Positions 1 through 11,194 of a DNA stretch of 64,000 bases are shown here, in pieces. The stretch covers positions 21,001 through 85,000 of the forward strand of contig CAJQUW010008963.1 in assembly GCA_907163375.1 (NCBI GenBank). The letters are read 5' to 3'. Both the position numbers and the translations under genes were made by a program. Source of the DNA: Prostheceraeus crozeri. Lineage: Eukaryota; Platyhelminthes; Polycladida; Euryleptidae. Within the stretch, counting starts at the first letter, position 1. Every line of letters begins with the position of its first letter. A model generated the notes under the pieces. It worked only from the letters and a program-made list of their open reading frames with translations, was not told the origin of the DNA and searched no databases.

Positions 1-2443
1 AGGTTAATTGCGATCAGTCATCGATTGAAAATATACGAAGAAAGGAATGAACAAGTCCGAATAAACAGGTTATTTCGAGAAAATCCGAAGAAAGTATACT
101 CACAGATAAGAGGTAGAGATAAATCAGATATAAGTGTGATCGAACATGCGGATGGAATAATGGATTACTCGAAAGACATATAGGAAAATGAAGGACAATA
201 CAATACCGAGGCTGAATGGCTAAAATTAATGGAAAGAAAATACGAAAGTCTCGCTTATCAAGATGACGTAGAGATAACAGAGGAAGACACAAAATTCAAA
301 CTTGCAAGTATGGGAAAATGGAGAGCAGCAGGCCCTTAATACAGGTGTTCTGGATTAAGAAACTGAATAAGTTACATGAAAGATTTGCCAAGTACTATAC
401 TGAGTTCCTGCGGAATCCAAGCATGATTCCAAAATGGATGGTCAATGGTAGAACAGTACTTATAAAGAAAGACGAAGATAAACCTCCAACTCCAGACAAT
501 TTCCGGCCAATAACATGTCTCACAACCCTATGGAAATTGTTCACTGAAGTAATAACAGAAAAGATAAACCAACATGTAAAATCACAGAAGATAATACACA
601 GCGAACAAAAGGGCTGTCGTCCACACTGCAGAGGCACAAAAGAACAACTTGCCACAGACAGAACAATCACCGATGAAAGTAAAAAACGGAAGAAGAATTT
701 GTCAATGGCATGGATCGATTATCGCAAGGCTTTCGATTCCATTCCCCATTCATGGATCATGAAATGCCTTGACATGTACAAAATCAATAAGTCCATACAA
801 AAAGTGATAATAACATCAATGAAACATTGGGAGACGACCATTACACATGGTAAGCAAGTTATTGGAGCAATAAAGATCAAAAGAGAAATCTTCCAAGGAG
901 ACTCACTCTCATCACTGTTGTTCTGCCTTGCAATGAACCCACTGAGTGAGATCTTACATGGAATAGATAAATCGTATGCACTTACAAGGGGAAGACAAAT
1001 CAATCATCTGCTATACATGGACGATTTGAAACTATACGGGAAAACCGAAAATGACATTAACTGCCTCATCAACTCGGTTAAGATATACAGCGATGATATT
1101 AACATGAAGTTTGGAGTCGAAAAATGTGCGCGACTTATAATCCATCGAGGGAGAGTAATTGAAACAGACGGATTTCAAGCTGAAGAAGCACTAATAAGGA
1201 ATGTGACCCAAGATGGATATAAATACTTGGGAATTCCTCAGAGAGAAACCATACTTGATGATGTGGCAAAAGCAAGGGCAACAAAAGAATACAAGAGATT
1301 AAAGAAACTGCTGAAATACCTGCTGAAACTGCAGTACCCGTAATCAGCTACACTGGAGGAGTGGTGAAATGGGGAGTGCAAGAACTAAGTGAACTCAACC
1401 GAAAGACACGTAAGATACTAAACATCTACGGTGCACTACACCCAAGAGCCGATATCGACCGTCTCTACCTACCGTGGGATCGGGGAGGTAGGGGGTTGAA
1501 AGATCTGGCGGAAGTCATAGAACAAGAAGACAGAAGCCTAACAGAATATATACAAAACAGAAACGATGACCCACTGCTGGCAGTGGTTAAATCGGGCAAT
1601 TTGTACAGGCAGCGACAAGATACCTTAGAAGATTGGAAGATGAAAGTTGTAGAAGATCGATACCATAAATTGAAAGATAAGATAATGCACGGACAATACA
1701 CAAGGCAAATGCTGGAAATAACATCTAGGCAGGCTTGTTACGGTTGGTTGAAATCAGTCAATTTGAAAATTACCACAGAAGCGTTACTAACGGCAGCTCA
1801 AGACCAAGCAATCAATACGAAAGCACATGCAACATATATCCTGAAAACCAGCAATGATGCAGAGTGCAGAATGTGTAAATGAGCAGATGAGACGGTGTCC
1901 CATATACTCACAGGATGCTCAAAACTGGCATCACAAGAGTACCTCAATCGCCACAAAGAAGTTGCCAGAATGATACATAGAGATATCTGTCTACAGTATG
2001 ACATCAGCGCATCGACAGAGCCATGGAAACACATGCCGATGCCAGCAGTTGAAACAGACATGGTGAAGATCTTATGGAACTTCGAAATAAGAACCGACAA
2101 GAACATTTCAGCAAGGAGACCCGATACAGTGATAGTGGACAAAGAAGAGAAGATGGGATACATAATCGATATCGCCGTTCCCGAGGATAGAAACATATGC
2201 AATAAAGAGCGAGAGAAAATAGCAAAGTACCAAGACCTGAAAATAGAAATACAGAAGCTGTGGAAGATTAAAGCAAAAGTGATACCAGTAGTAGTGGGAT
2301 CCTTGGGAGCCCATACTGACAACCTTAAGAAGTACCTCAAAGAGATTCCCGGTCGACACCAAGTACCTCAATTACGTAAGGCTGCCCTGCTCGGTAGTGC
2401 CTACATCCTCAGACGCACTCTGGATCTCCTTAAGTCCTGGTAG
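1..2443 (+). pseudogene. RLE-type (R2/NeSL-like) non-LTR retrotransposon, copy 1, inactivated
   Basis: The left window edge cuts this copy. A coding frame ends at TAG (181-183), resumes, and shifts -1 near 335, after which the reverse transcriptase reads on. Visible RT motifs are FRPITCL, YRKAFDSIPHSW, GDSLSSLLFCLA, YMDDLKLYG and YKYLGI. A deletion near 1310-1332, relative to the second copy at 50-53 kb, changes frame again. The next frame stops at TGA 1880-1882, inside a CCHC knuckle (CRMC, then H and C in SHILTGC). It continues in the same frame to 2443 with RPDTVIVD and YIIDIAVP, the restriction-like endonuclease core, and the conserved VIPVVVGSLG tail. RLE elements use this protein for target-primed reverse transcription. 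The copy cannot make one continuous protein without recoding. The clade is inferred from motif order only. Confidence 0.88.
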
Positions 2444-2780
2444 GATTTCGAGGTCCTGAGTTACAATCGACCATTGTGTGGTCGTGATCCAAAAAAAATT
2501 AAAATATACAATTTTATTATTTAATTATATTAATTTATTAAAATATTTCGATTTGCTTTGCGCTTTTTGTATAGAGCAAGAATCCACCATATTTTACGTA
2601 TAAGTAGGCCGGTCCTACAATATTTTTTCTGCAACCAGGCGGGACCGGCAAAGTCGATTATAGTAACAAAATAATTGTATTGTTGCTACTATTTAATATA
2701 TTTTCCCAGTAATCATTTGATGATTCAATCATTGCAATGAGGTTATCTCATTGCTGACTTTCCCGTAATAAATCAGGGCT
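2444..2780. other. Retrotransposon 3' tail and AT-rich spacer
   Basis: The first ~60 bases after the RLE stop end in an A-rich run (near 2491-2510), a plausible 3' end of the retrotransposon. Beyond it are GGCCGGTCC and GGGACCGGC (about 2608-2656), complementary segments that could pair as a stem around a loop. No coding region is visible. Confidence 0.4.
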
Positions 2781-2936
2781 GAATTTCAGCAATATTTTCA
2801 TTAATGGACTTTCCTGTGATGATTCATTAGTTATTTCAGCAATATTTTCATTAATGGACTTTCCTGTGATGATTCATTAGTTATTTCTGCAATATTTTCA
2901 TTAATGGGCTTTTTTGAAAATCCGTAGATTCATTAG
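2781..2936. repeat. 50-bp tandem repeat, three copies
   Basis: Two near-identical 50-base units start at 2781 and 2831. A third, starting at 2881, diverges in its second half. Each unit carries the string AATATTTTCATTAATGG and ends in GATTCATTAG. Flanking sequence up to about 2990 carries further CATTAATGA-type near-palindromes, so the repeat is probably part of a larger AT-rich element that I do not recognise. Confidence 0.8.
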
Positions 2937-3321
2937 TCATTAATGAAACCGTACATGAATCATTACAGGAAACATTAATGAATTCTTCTTACTTTTTTGT
3001 ACGGGATAGCATTGGCTCTCAAGGTGGGCGATATTGCTCCCTAGGGGGCGATGAAGCAATTCTGGGGGCAATGACATAAATTGACACTTAAAAATATTTG
3101 AATTAAACATTTAGGGCCTAACAAGACGTTCAATTTATTTTCCTTATTGTCCACATATTAAAGAAGAAATAATTTGTTCTTCTGTTTAACTCTGCATGAG
3201 TATAAGCCTGATTGATCTAAAAACGTAATGACAATAGAGTGAAGGATTACTACGAGGGTGCACTCAAACACTTTCTCCATAAATATGAGGAATTGACTCA
3301 CAAAAGTTATGTTTTCTGATT

Positions 3322-3432
3322 CGAATATTTTCTCTTTCATTTGACCTACTGCTTAAAATTGCCTATCAACAGAGTTAGAAATTAAATGAACTTTAACTGA
3401 ATTTGTGAACTTAAAATTAAAATAATTTCATA
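3322..3432 (+). repeat. Left arm of a ~110-bp inverted repeat
   Basis: This sequence is nearly the exact reverse complement of 4967-5078, with only a few mismatches. The pair brackets the Penelope-like relic at 3654-4522. The arms may be termini of a larger element into which the PLE inserted, or untranslated sequence of the PLE itself in the inverted arrangement common in that class. Confidence 0.8.
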
Positions 3433-3617
3433 TCTGAAAATGATTACATTGGCTGTTCGAATAACATTTAAGACCAACAAGCCTTCTTATGGAAAGAAAT
3501 TATAATTATTCAAACGCAGCGTCAAAGTTGCCATATTTATCCACTTGGAATAGTTGCTACACACTTAATATTCATGGTGTCTGTTAACCAGTTACGTCAT
3601 TCAAAAGACAATTCAAA

Positions 3618-3665
3618 GGTTTGCTTCAGTGAATGTTGTGTCTCGAGTGCTCGTCAGCTTAGCAA
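3618..3665 (+). repeat. Inner inverted repeat, left arm (PLE 3' tail)
   Basis: This segment, which includes the PLE stop codon region, is repeated in inverted orientation at about 4540-4588. On the PLE sense (minus) strand it begins CTGACGAGCACTCGAG, overlapping the stop TGA. Facing 3' tails are a known structural habit of Penelope-like elements. Confidence 0.75.
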
Positions 3666-4522
3666 GAAATCGACCTGAAAATGCTCGATGCTACCTGGAT
3701 CATTATGTTTGCATTTAATATGCTCATAGAGAGCGCTGGATGCAGACTTATTAATTATTGCACGTTTGTGTTCTGCGTGCCGAGTGGAGAATTTTCTTAC
3801 AGTCTTTCCAATGTAGCATTCTCCACATTTATTACCTGTGTACCTATATACTACGTATTTATCACTACATTTATACTTAGGTAAACATTGACTGACTTGA
3901 CAGCTACAAGTATTAGAGAAATTTTTATTTTTGCTTATTTGGTTCACAGTCTGTCTACCGTATTCATTAATAACTGTAATGGGTAAGTTAAACTTCTTAA
4001 CAGCTTTATTAATTTTTCTATTACATTTATCACTGATAAATGGAACTTTAAAATAGCAATTATTTTGGTTCTTGATTTTATTTCTACTTCTACGCTTGTT
4101 CCTTTTCTTAGGAAAATTCTTGTTTCTATAGCCATTTTTAGTCAAAATGTCATTAAATTCGCTAATTTTTTCTTTTTGCATAACTTTATTCCTGCACCAA
4201 TTACCTTATCTTTTAAACGGTTACTAATGAAACTACCTTTAACATCATTGGGCACAAAAGAGTCCTTTCTTAGGGTTATGTCGGAATGGCCTGGTTCGTG
4301 GTACCACGCGTATTGAACTTCATTGTTAATTATTTTTACTTTCATATCTAAAAACGGTAACCATTCCATCGGCTTATGAGCTTCTATTGCAAATTTTATG
4401 TTTGAGTTTATTGAGTTAAAGACATCAGTTATATGGGACAGTAAGTCATTATTATACATCGGACCAAGGATGATATCATCGATGTATCTCATATAGAGGG
4501 ACGGAGAAAAGCTGACGAGCAC
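3654..4522 (-). pseudogene. Penelope-like element (family C): RT end plus GIY-YIG nuclease
   Basis: Two overlapping minus-strand frames make one broken protein. The upstream part (from 4522) starts inside the RT palm with MRYIDDII, the catalytic Asp pair, followed by WLPFLDMKV. The downstream part carries the GIY-YIG nuclease: YVVYRYTG, then CGECYIGKTVRKFSTRHAEH, with the Tyr, Gly, Arg and His expected of the family. The frames switch by one base in an A-rich run near 4165-4180 (minus strand reading). All RT motifs before the catalytic Asp pair are missing, so the copy is 5'-truncated. The protein differs clearly from the PLE families at 33-46 kb. Confidence 0.88.
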
Positions 4523-4539
4523 TCCGTCAGTGCTAAGCT

Positions 4540-4588
4540 TTCATTGCTAAGCTGACGAACACTCGAGACACAACATCCACTGAAGCAA
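4540..4588 (-). repeat. Inner inverted repeat, right arm
   Basis: Reverse complement of 3618-3665 with about two mismatches. Just before it (4505-4537) is another CTGACGA followed by a GCACT/AGTGC hairpin, so two partial tails of the same PLE family lie here, head to head with the main copy. Confidence 0.7.
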
Positions 4589-4966
4589 AAGCTATTACAC
4601 ACTTTGAAGCCAACAATCAATAGAAGACATGAATTACCTTGCTACAGTCTGCTTCACACTTTGATCACCTCACATTCAACAAGCAACACAATTCTTAATA
4701 CCATTCACTTCTTTATAAATCTTCACACCGAGTTTTCAGACCACCATTTGACTATCGACCGTAAGAAGGCGCTGGACGCCGAAGGCCCGTCACGCTGTGC
4801 GACCTGTAAATTTATAACTTTTTACTTTCGACCAATAAATTATATCGAGTCAGAAACTCTCATTACTTGCCTGTGAAATGCAACTTATTATATTATTCTA
4901 AGTCTGCATCAGAATTTTTTCTGACTTCTTCAAAGAGCTATCTTCAGGGAACTTATTTTTTTTTTC

Positions 4967-5078
4967 ATGAAATTATTTTAATTTTAAGTTCACAAAATCA
5001 GTTAAAGTTCATTTAATTTCTAACTCTGTTGATAGGCAATTTTAAGCAGTATGTCAAATGAAAGAGAAAATATTTGAC
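4967..5078 (-). repeat. Right arm of the ~110-bp inverted repeat
   Basis: Mate of 3322-3432. The total span between the outer ends is about 1.76 kb. No target-site duplication could be defined with confidence outside the arms. Confidence 0.8.
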
Positions 5079-5408
5079 AATATATATAAGGAAGCAATTT
5101 GTCCTCGAAAGGTAATTATATATTTTTTGACATACTTAAGAATTTTTGGAAATATTTTGGAAGATTAATAAATTATATTTTCGGTATGAATGACGTTTAA
5201 ACTTTTTACTCGAAAGCAATGCCTAAAATTCATTTACTATTTTAGGCTTTTAATAGTATAATATAAAATAGTTAAAGGTTATAACTTAAGAAGTTAGACA
5301 TTAGTTATAAGATGGCTTTATAGATAATACAAGACGAGTCAACGCATCATTTTTAATCATTTTTAGTTATTTGAGTTTTATGTGGACATATTATAAGAGC
5401 TTATTAAG
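5079..5408. other. AT-rich spacer, nothing recognised
   Basis: No ORF of note, no repeat motif and no homology that I can recognise between the inverted repeat and the pogo-like element. Confidence 0.5.
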
Positions 5409-5410
5409 TA

Positions 5411-6596
5411 TTTGGGTAGCGTGCGGTAAGACGCCCCGTCGATTTCTCAGAAGTCAAAAATGATACATGATATTTGACCCCTTTGAAGGATAATACTCAT
5501 TGACAAATGGGTTGGAACTTAAAAATCATTGAATTTTCATCATTAGTTTAGAAAACATGCTGCCCTTCTCATTTTCGATTCTTTTGATGTAACTTTTTTG
5601 AAGCTAAATGAAGTATGATGTAGTGCAATCAGACATCATTTTGACATCTTTAGTACATGAAGTATAAGTTTGTATATCTGAATATATGATTTTAACATTC
5701 GCCTGATTCAGTTCTACGCTTTCTTATGAAAACATACAGAAGAACCTACATGGCGTGGTAAGACGCCTCCCTGGGGGCGTTTAACCCCACATTACGTTTT
5801 TTCATTGTCAACGGCATTCATTCATATCCACTGACTTTACCGGTATTGGTTTCAAGCCAAACTCATGATTATTTCTTTGTTGTCTATGCATACTGATCAA
5901 CCACTTAATCATGTGCAGTTGTTTTGTGTGCGCGCGAGTTGTTTGCATAGCAGCACCTCGAGGCCAAAGAAAGTATTTCTATATCGACTGCCGCTGGGTC
6001 TTCGCACAGTGAAGAAAGCCAAGTCAATCCCAAGAGACGATTCTGAATACGGATGCATTGTATGCAACGAATTTTATTCAAATCACCGACCACGTGAAAA
6101 GTGGATACTGTGTATGCAATGCAGTCAGTGGAAGCATGAGGAACGTACTGCGCCGGCAAAGGTTCTAAATTATGTTTGTGAAATATTCAAATAGTGACGG
6201 TGCTTCGGCGGCCTAATCTTTTTCTGTAGGCCTCTGTTTGTTATAGAAAAAACAGCCGGAGGACAAGTTGTTTTGGTTTTGCTAGATAATTATATCACAT
6301 TGGCCTAATACACTAGCTCTCCTAAAGATGTTTAACAATTCTAAAAGTTGGGAGTGGGTTGCCACCGCGGTGGGGCGTCTTATCCCCTACAGGGAGTAGG
6401 ACGCTCCTTTTGGCTCTTCTTGAAAGTCGAAAAATGTGGGATCTCCTCTAAATTTCTAATTATAGTCCTAGTCCATGTAATTAGTAAATATACTGAAATA
6501 ATTTATAATGGCAAGATCTGACAGAAAGAAAAGGGAATAGTTCCTGAACAGTCCAATCTCGTTTAAGGGGGAGCGTCATACCCCAGTCTACCCTAA
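5411..6596 (+). mobile_element. pogo/Tigger-like DNA transposon remnant with TIRs
   Basis: The left end reads TTTGGGTAG...GGTAAGACGC and the reverse complement of the right end reads TTAGGGTAG...GGTATGACGC. These are imperfect terminal inverted repeats of about 25 bases. Each is flanked by TA (5409-5410 and 6597-6598), the target duplication of the Tc1/mariner/pogo superfamily. Two more copies of the TIR core occur internally, near 5755-5795 (GGTAAGACGCC) and 6370-6415 (GGGGCGTCTTATCCCC). At 1,186 bp it is too short for a full transposase and retains only the end of one ORF, so it is non-autonomous. Confidence 0.75.
5950..6194 (+). pseudogene. C-terminal PHD-like zinc finger of a pogo/Tigger-type transposase
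   Basis: The frame ends with CIVC, then WILCMQCSQWKHE and YVCEIF. This matches the Cys/His pattern of the PHD-like finger found at the C-terminus of many invertebrate pogo/Tigger (DDE_1) transposases. The usual Cys after the WxHE motif is replaced (HEERTA) and only one Cys remains at the end, so the finger is probably degenerate. The DDE catalytic core is absent. The open frame continues upstream to 5865, but that part shows no recognisable domain. It lies inside the TIR-bounded element, which supports the assignment. Confidence 0.65.
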
Positions 6597-6599
6597 TAT

Positions 6600-6960
6600 T
6601 AAAGACATTCAGTAGTATTTATTTCTTTCGACGGTCAAAAAGCTGTCGAGTGCAGCCAAGCGACCATTTTAGTCGGAATATCAATGTTCGAATTAGTCAG
6701 AAGAATATTTTACATCTGTGATGGTGTTAATTTTTTATTGAGTGGCCTCTATGTAATCCTTTACTCTTATGGTAATGACAGTTATTCATTCACCTGAGGG
6801 TATAAGAACTCGAACCAAGGGATTTGTGCTTCCACAATTGGAATTGAATCAAATATACCATAGCATCGTATGTAGATGAATCATTGTTGCCTCTAAGTCG
6901 CAGGCTAGCAGACTTCTCTTCACCTTTTCAAATTTTGAGCTCATGTTGTTGTTCTTTTTA
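6600..6960. other. Spacer, possible PLE 3' region
   Basis: No coding homology is seen. Because a hammerhead-like motif follows immediately in the plus orientation, this stretch may be the eroded 3' part of a plus-strand retroelement, but no GIY-YIG residues are legible. Confidence 0.3.
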
Positions 6961-6967
6961 TAATATG

Positions 6968-7012
6968 TGCCCTGATGATAACGACGCTTAGTCGTTGAAA
7001 TGTATTGGCGGA
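6968..7012 (+). ncRNA. Hammerhead ribozyme-like motif (PLE type)
   Basis: The core CTGATGA (6972-6978) is followed by one T. Stem II is AACGAC (6980-6985) and GTCGTT (6991-6996), a perfect 6-bp pairing around the loop GCTTA. Then GAAA (6997-7000) matches the conserved G12-A13-A14-A15.1. A minimal stem III can form from ATGTAT, leaving U at the cleavage position, and GCC/GGC can start stem I. The one-base spacer after CTGANGA and the tiny stem III are typical of hammerheads carried by Penelope-like elements. Activity is not shown by sequence alone. Confidence 0.6.
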
Positions 7013-7040
7013 ATATATACATTATAATATAACAACAGCA

Positions 7041-7493
7041 TTACTTCAATTTCCCACCTTGAAAAAAGCTTCTACAAAACCTTACAAAAAACGCTCCTAC
7101 TGTTTCTGGTTGCATTGTTGCTCGCTGAGGTCGAATAATGCTCACAGTGTTGAAAGCTGAGAAGTGTCGTTCCGACTCCGAGCTGCATGCCTGTATTACA
7201 AAAACTGCTCGCGCTACTGCACTGAGGATGGGGAAGTCCACTTTTCTGTCGCGCCACCAACGTAATGTATTCTTCAGTGCGCCAGCATGAATTTGCCTAC
7301 GATAATATTCGACTTCAATTTTTCTTGCCGATCTGCAATTCTCCACTGACGCCTTTGTCAAATCGATCCTGCTCGATTTGTCGGAAGACGTGTTGTATCT
7401 GAATGTTTCTAATATATCTTCTTGACCATCAATCACATTTTCTTGCTTTAGAAAACGATTCGGGCTTAGGTGTCTCACACGAAGTGTCAGCAT
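7041..7493 (-). pseudogene. hAT transposase C-terminal dimerisation region
   Basis: The open minus-strand frame contains EVEYYRRQIH, then LRWWRDRKVDFPILSAVARA and SSESERHFSAFNTV. This is the hallmark order of the hAT C-terminal (hATC) domain: WW, P-x-L-A-A, then SxSER-FS. The domain mediates dimerisation and completes the RNase H-like fold in active hAT transposases. The BED finger and catalytic core are not legible upstream, so this is a fragment. Ends are approximate. Confidence 0.85.
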
Positions 7494-8604
7494 CTGTAAC
7501 GGTTATCATGCCGGCCAAATCTGACCCCATTCTTAAAACAGCATCCTCTGCCTGTTGAATGAAGCATTGCGAAATGCCAGGATCCCGGGCCGCCACTCAA
7601 TGATAGCTTGCTTCCTAGCCGAATGCAGTGTTGACATGGCGTGGACTGTGATTCACTTCTCTGGGTGAATTCAAAAGGGGAGAATCAGCTGTTATAAACG
7701 TGCTGAGATCATGTGAGTCAGTAATCGCAAAACACAATCGCTCTCACGAAAGCCTTGAGATAAATGCAACGGAATGAATTTCGAAAGACTTAGAAACGAT
7801 AAAAATCAATTTGCCATTTTAAGTCTATTTGAGACCGGGTTAGCCGGATCAGGTGCTTGACCCGTGACCCGGGTGACCCTGGCACAAATCAGTCACCCGG
7901 CGACACGCGACCCGGTGGCCCGTTTCCAGCTGTGGACGGAGCATCCGGTTTTGGCGTCACGGTGTTCGCGTAAACACGTAGCGGTTGCAGCAGTTCAAGT
8001 TCTCTGTCCACAACGTCAATGTTTTCTGTCTAGCGAATGGCACACCATTTTTTGGCAGTTTTTCTGTCAATTCAAGAATGTTTTTCTCTACGAGCAGGAC
8101 TGTCCTTGAAGAGCGAGTAAAAAGCAAGCAAAAAACCTTCAACATTCCATCATAATCTCTTATTGCCCACGCGGAAAGCGCTGTTAATAGCATGTAGTCC
8201 ACAACTTCCCAGCTGAAGAAGTTGAAAGTCACAGTCACCAGACAATCTTCGGTCTGCTTGAAATATACTAAAGAATTTCCAATTAACCGCGGGACCATCC
8301 ATTGAAATTTGCACCAAGTTCTTATACAGCGCATATCATTATCAAATCTGACAACTATCAACACCAGGAATTGACTTCAGCTGAGATGTGAAGTCGATTC
8401 AACAATCAATTTAAGTTTACTGAAAGCTAACTTTCAGGGAATTTATGATATTGCATCCTATGTAGTAATAAAGGCCGACAGTACAGATATATTTCGCAAA
8501 AAAATTACCCCTTCATTTCCCAGATTTCCCGGCTTTTTCCCCGTATGATAAAAATCCCGTGTAATTCCCGTATTCCCGCGAGAAAATAAGTCGGCATGAA
8601 TCAT
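7494..8604. other. Probable decayed hAT body and spacer, no clear gene
   Basis: A 135-codon minus-strand frame (7957-8364) shows no domain I can name. The position directly upstream of the hATC fragment on the same strand suggests eroded transposase sequence, but the residues do not prove it. The string TTCCCGTATTCCCG near 8570 is low-complexity. Confidence 0.3.
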
Positions 8605-8835
8605 AGCATGATTTCAGTATGATTCATATGTTCTTGAGATTTCAGACAGAAATCAAACATCTGCATGAATTTTCCATACTATGAATTTTCCATACTGAAA
8701 TCATGCGCAAAGATGGTTTTGAGGTTTTCATACTATGATTTCTGCATGAATTTTCCATACTAAAATTTGACTATGGAAAGGATTGGCAGAGTCATAGGTA
8801 TGAAATCCTAGGATTTTCATACTGAAATCTTACTA
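8605..8835. repeat. Degenerate short repeats around ATGAATTTTCCATACT
   Basis: The words CATGAATTTTCCATACT, CTATGAATTTTCCATACT and TTTTCATACTATGATTTC recur, with inverted forms such as AGTATGATTCAT, through about 230 bases. The pattern looks like decayed nested short inverted repeats (foldback-like or MITE-like). It has no coding potential. Confidence 0.5.
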
Positions 8836-9322
8836 TGAATGGCATTGTGATCGGTCGGTCGTTTTCTGTTTCCTGTCCGTGTTTCGAGTTTTTCCTCTCC
8901 CTGTTTACACATTGCCGTTGATTTGGCCGTTTTTGGTATCATTTGGATCATTGGAGGGTCCTGCTACTCTTTTGGCTGGTTTCGGGGCCTGATTTTGCCT
9001 ATTGATTGTGTTTTGTGTATTTTTTGTCTCTCCCATCATTTGAGTGGTATTCATTACCGAATTCTTGGTGGTTGCTTGCATTACACAATTTTGGATTTTC
9101 TCAGTGTCCCTCGTTTCTATTTTTGGCTCACACGTTCGTGGCATTGTGATTGATCTGCATGGTCTGTTTTGCGATTTAGTGATATTGTGCGGTATTATCT
9201 CTATGCGTTTCCAAGGCCGTCTCTACGCGATCATCGATCTTTGCATTTCGAAGTGTGTTTCAGTTGTCTGATATTGTAAGTCTGCACATCATCTGTTTTG
9301 TGATCTAATCAGCTGTTCGCTT
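8836..9322 (+). other. Likely LINE 5' UTR
   Basis: This GT/TT-rich sequence lies directly upstream of the LINE ORF1. No protein domain is visible in its open frames, and the assignment rests only on position. Confidence 0.35.
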
Positions 9323-9406
9323 GTGTCCTCTGTAGCACCCTCCTACACAAAAGTGTCGGTCATCATCGATTTTTTTACAAGTGACATACTACATATAACG
9401 TTCAAG

Positions 9407-10142
9407 ATGACGGATACAATTTCAGGTGATCGATTGTGTTTTGATGGTGTTCGGCGGATGTCTGCAAGTGCTTTGAACAAGTTAACGAAGCATCAACTTC
9501 TGAATGTCCTAAGAGATGCCATTGACAAAGCTGATGACTGTCAATCTGGTCAATCTTCCATTAATGCTGACGTAATAAAATCAGCAGTTCCTGACGCAGT
9601 CAATGAAATCAAGGTCGAATAAATGGCTGAAAGTAAACGAATGATAGAGAACGTGGAACGGAGATTAGAAAGAGAAATCAATATGATTACGGCAAGTCTA
9701 GAGAATGACGTTGAGAACAGAATAATTGATGAACTTGAGCTTCGTGAATCAAAGCGAAATAATGTTGTGATTTTGGAATAAGTGAGAGTGCTGACAAGGA
9801 CCGAAGTCGTGAGCATGATGATATACAACTAAAAGACTTGCTTTCAACCCTCAACCTTGACCATAAAATTGATATGACAAGATCATTTCGGCTTGGTAGA
9901 AGAGGAACACGATCCAGACCTATTAAAGTTGTACTTGACTCTCCCATCAGCAGTCCCTTCTTTTTAAGTCGGCTCCAAGACTCTATAACAATCATCAGTT
10001 TAAGAAAGTTTTTATCAAGAATGACCTTACTCCTCGTTAGCGTGAGCAAAATAGTTTTCTGCCTCTGGAGCTGAAGAGAAGACGTGATAATGGTGAAGAT
10101 GTTTGCATCAGAAAGGGCAAGATAGTCCTGCGTTCATTGTGA
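9407..10142 (+). pseudogene. LINE (CR1/L2-like) ORF1, RRM-type RNA chaperone
   Basis: The frame starting at ATG 9407 (an earlier in-frame ATG is at 9323) is helical and charged and stops at TAA near 9620. A shifted frame continues the coiled coil (MIENVERRLEREINMITASL) and then gives RNNVVIL and the RRM-like region: MTRSFRLGRRGTRSRPIKVVL, then, after another shift, KNDLTPRER and the tail GEDVCIRKGKIV. This is the layout of the L1/CR1-type ORF1 protein that binds the element RNA. At least three frame breaks make it non-functional. It is followed at once by the endonuclease ORF. Confidence 0.75.
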
Positions 10143-10166
10143 CTTCCCAGGTTCCCGACTTTAGTT

Positions 10167-11118
10167 TTGCTGAATGCGCGTTCAATTGCAACTCCCGGAA
10201 AAATTGATGAACTGAGACTTTCTTGTGCTTCCTATAAGCCCGATATTGTAATTGTAGCAGAATCCTGGTTGAACGAAACCCACGAGGATTGTCTTTTCCA
10301 TGTTCCAGGTTTTCATATATTTAGATGTGACCAAGTCAATCATCGGAGTGGAGGTGTCGCTACTTGGATTAGTTCCTCCTTGAATGTTCGGCGCATGTTT
10401 GCTTGCATATAAAGCACAGTAACACTTTATTTTTAGCTACCATTTACATCCCCCCACATTTGAATAGTGACGAACTGTTGACAATTTCAGAATCAGTCAT
10501 TGATATTATTGATGAAATTACAAATGATATTCCTGACGTGCACATAATCATAGCTGGTGATTTGAATCATTTTAATTGTTCGTATCTAATGAATTTTTTG
10601 ATTTATGTGATAAGCTTGTCACTCCTACTCGTGCTGATGCTATTCTCGACAAGATTTTGGTTAGTCGATCTTTAAACAGTAACTATCCCAGTGCGACTGT
10701 AGGTCCGCCACTGTCTTTAAATCGTAGAGGTTCTCATTGCCAAGTATTGTTTGAGCCATCACATGCATATGTAGAACAAGACTTTCAGAGAGATCATGTT
10801 GTATACGACACGCGTAAAAGATATGTTTTTGATTTTTTGTCCAAACTCAAAAATTGTTTGTTTCATGATTTATATCTTGAAAATGATTTAGACATCAAAA
10901 CAAATTTGTTTTATTCTAAGTTTTCTGATTGTCTCTCTGTCATCCCATCATAATTTTTACATGGAAAAGTGCAAGGTTGAAATAGCCAATTGTAAGAGCA
11001 GATGGGTGCAAAGATCTATAAAGTCAAGCCGCAGAGTATGGAACATCGTTGATGATGTGAAGGGAAAATGTACTAACTATCCGTTGACATCAATCATAGC
11101 CAACTTTCCAGACCTTGA
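10167..11118 (+). pseudogene. LINE (CR1/L2-like) ORF2: AP endonuclease and linker
   Basis: The first frame begins LLNARSI, then SYKPDIVIVAESWLNE, FHIFRCDQ and SGGVATWI, all motifs of the apurinic-type endonuclease. The frame then breaks near 10408. The next carries ATIYIPPH and HIIIAGDLN (GDxN catalytic motif), and after a further break LDKILVS and RGSHCQVLF, where GSH matches the SDH/catalytic His position. The frame then stops at TAA near 10951. Linker residues such as KSRWVQRSIKSS continue to about 11115, where homology ends before the reverse transcriptase. So the copy is 3'-truncated or interrupted. Confidence 0.82.
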
Positions 11119-11125
11119 ATCAGCT

Positions 11126-11194
11126 ACATAAAGACTTGAATTGTAAAGTGGCTCACGGAAATTTCATTGATAATCAACTGAATTTCCGTTTCCC
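11126..11194. repeat. Dispersed repeat, copy 1 (mate at 15403-15470)
   Basis: About 68 bases beginning AAGACTTGAATTGTAAAGTGG match 15403-15470 with roughly 10% difference, in the same orientation. It lies exactly where the LINE homology ends, so it may be the edge of an inserted or adjoining element. Confidence 0.65.

Noticed and set aside
3600..3660. Hammerhead in PLE family C starting CTGACGA
   Set aside because: The GAAA segment and a proper stem III are missing; only stem II could be drawn, and only in the 4505 copy.
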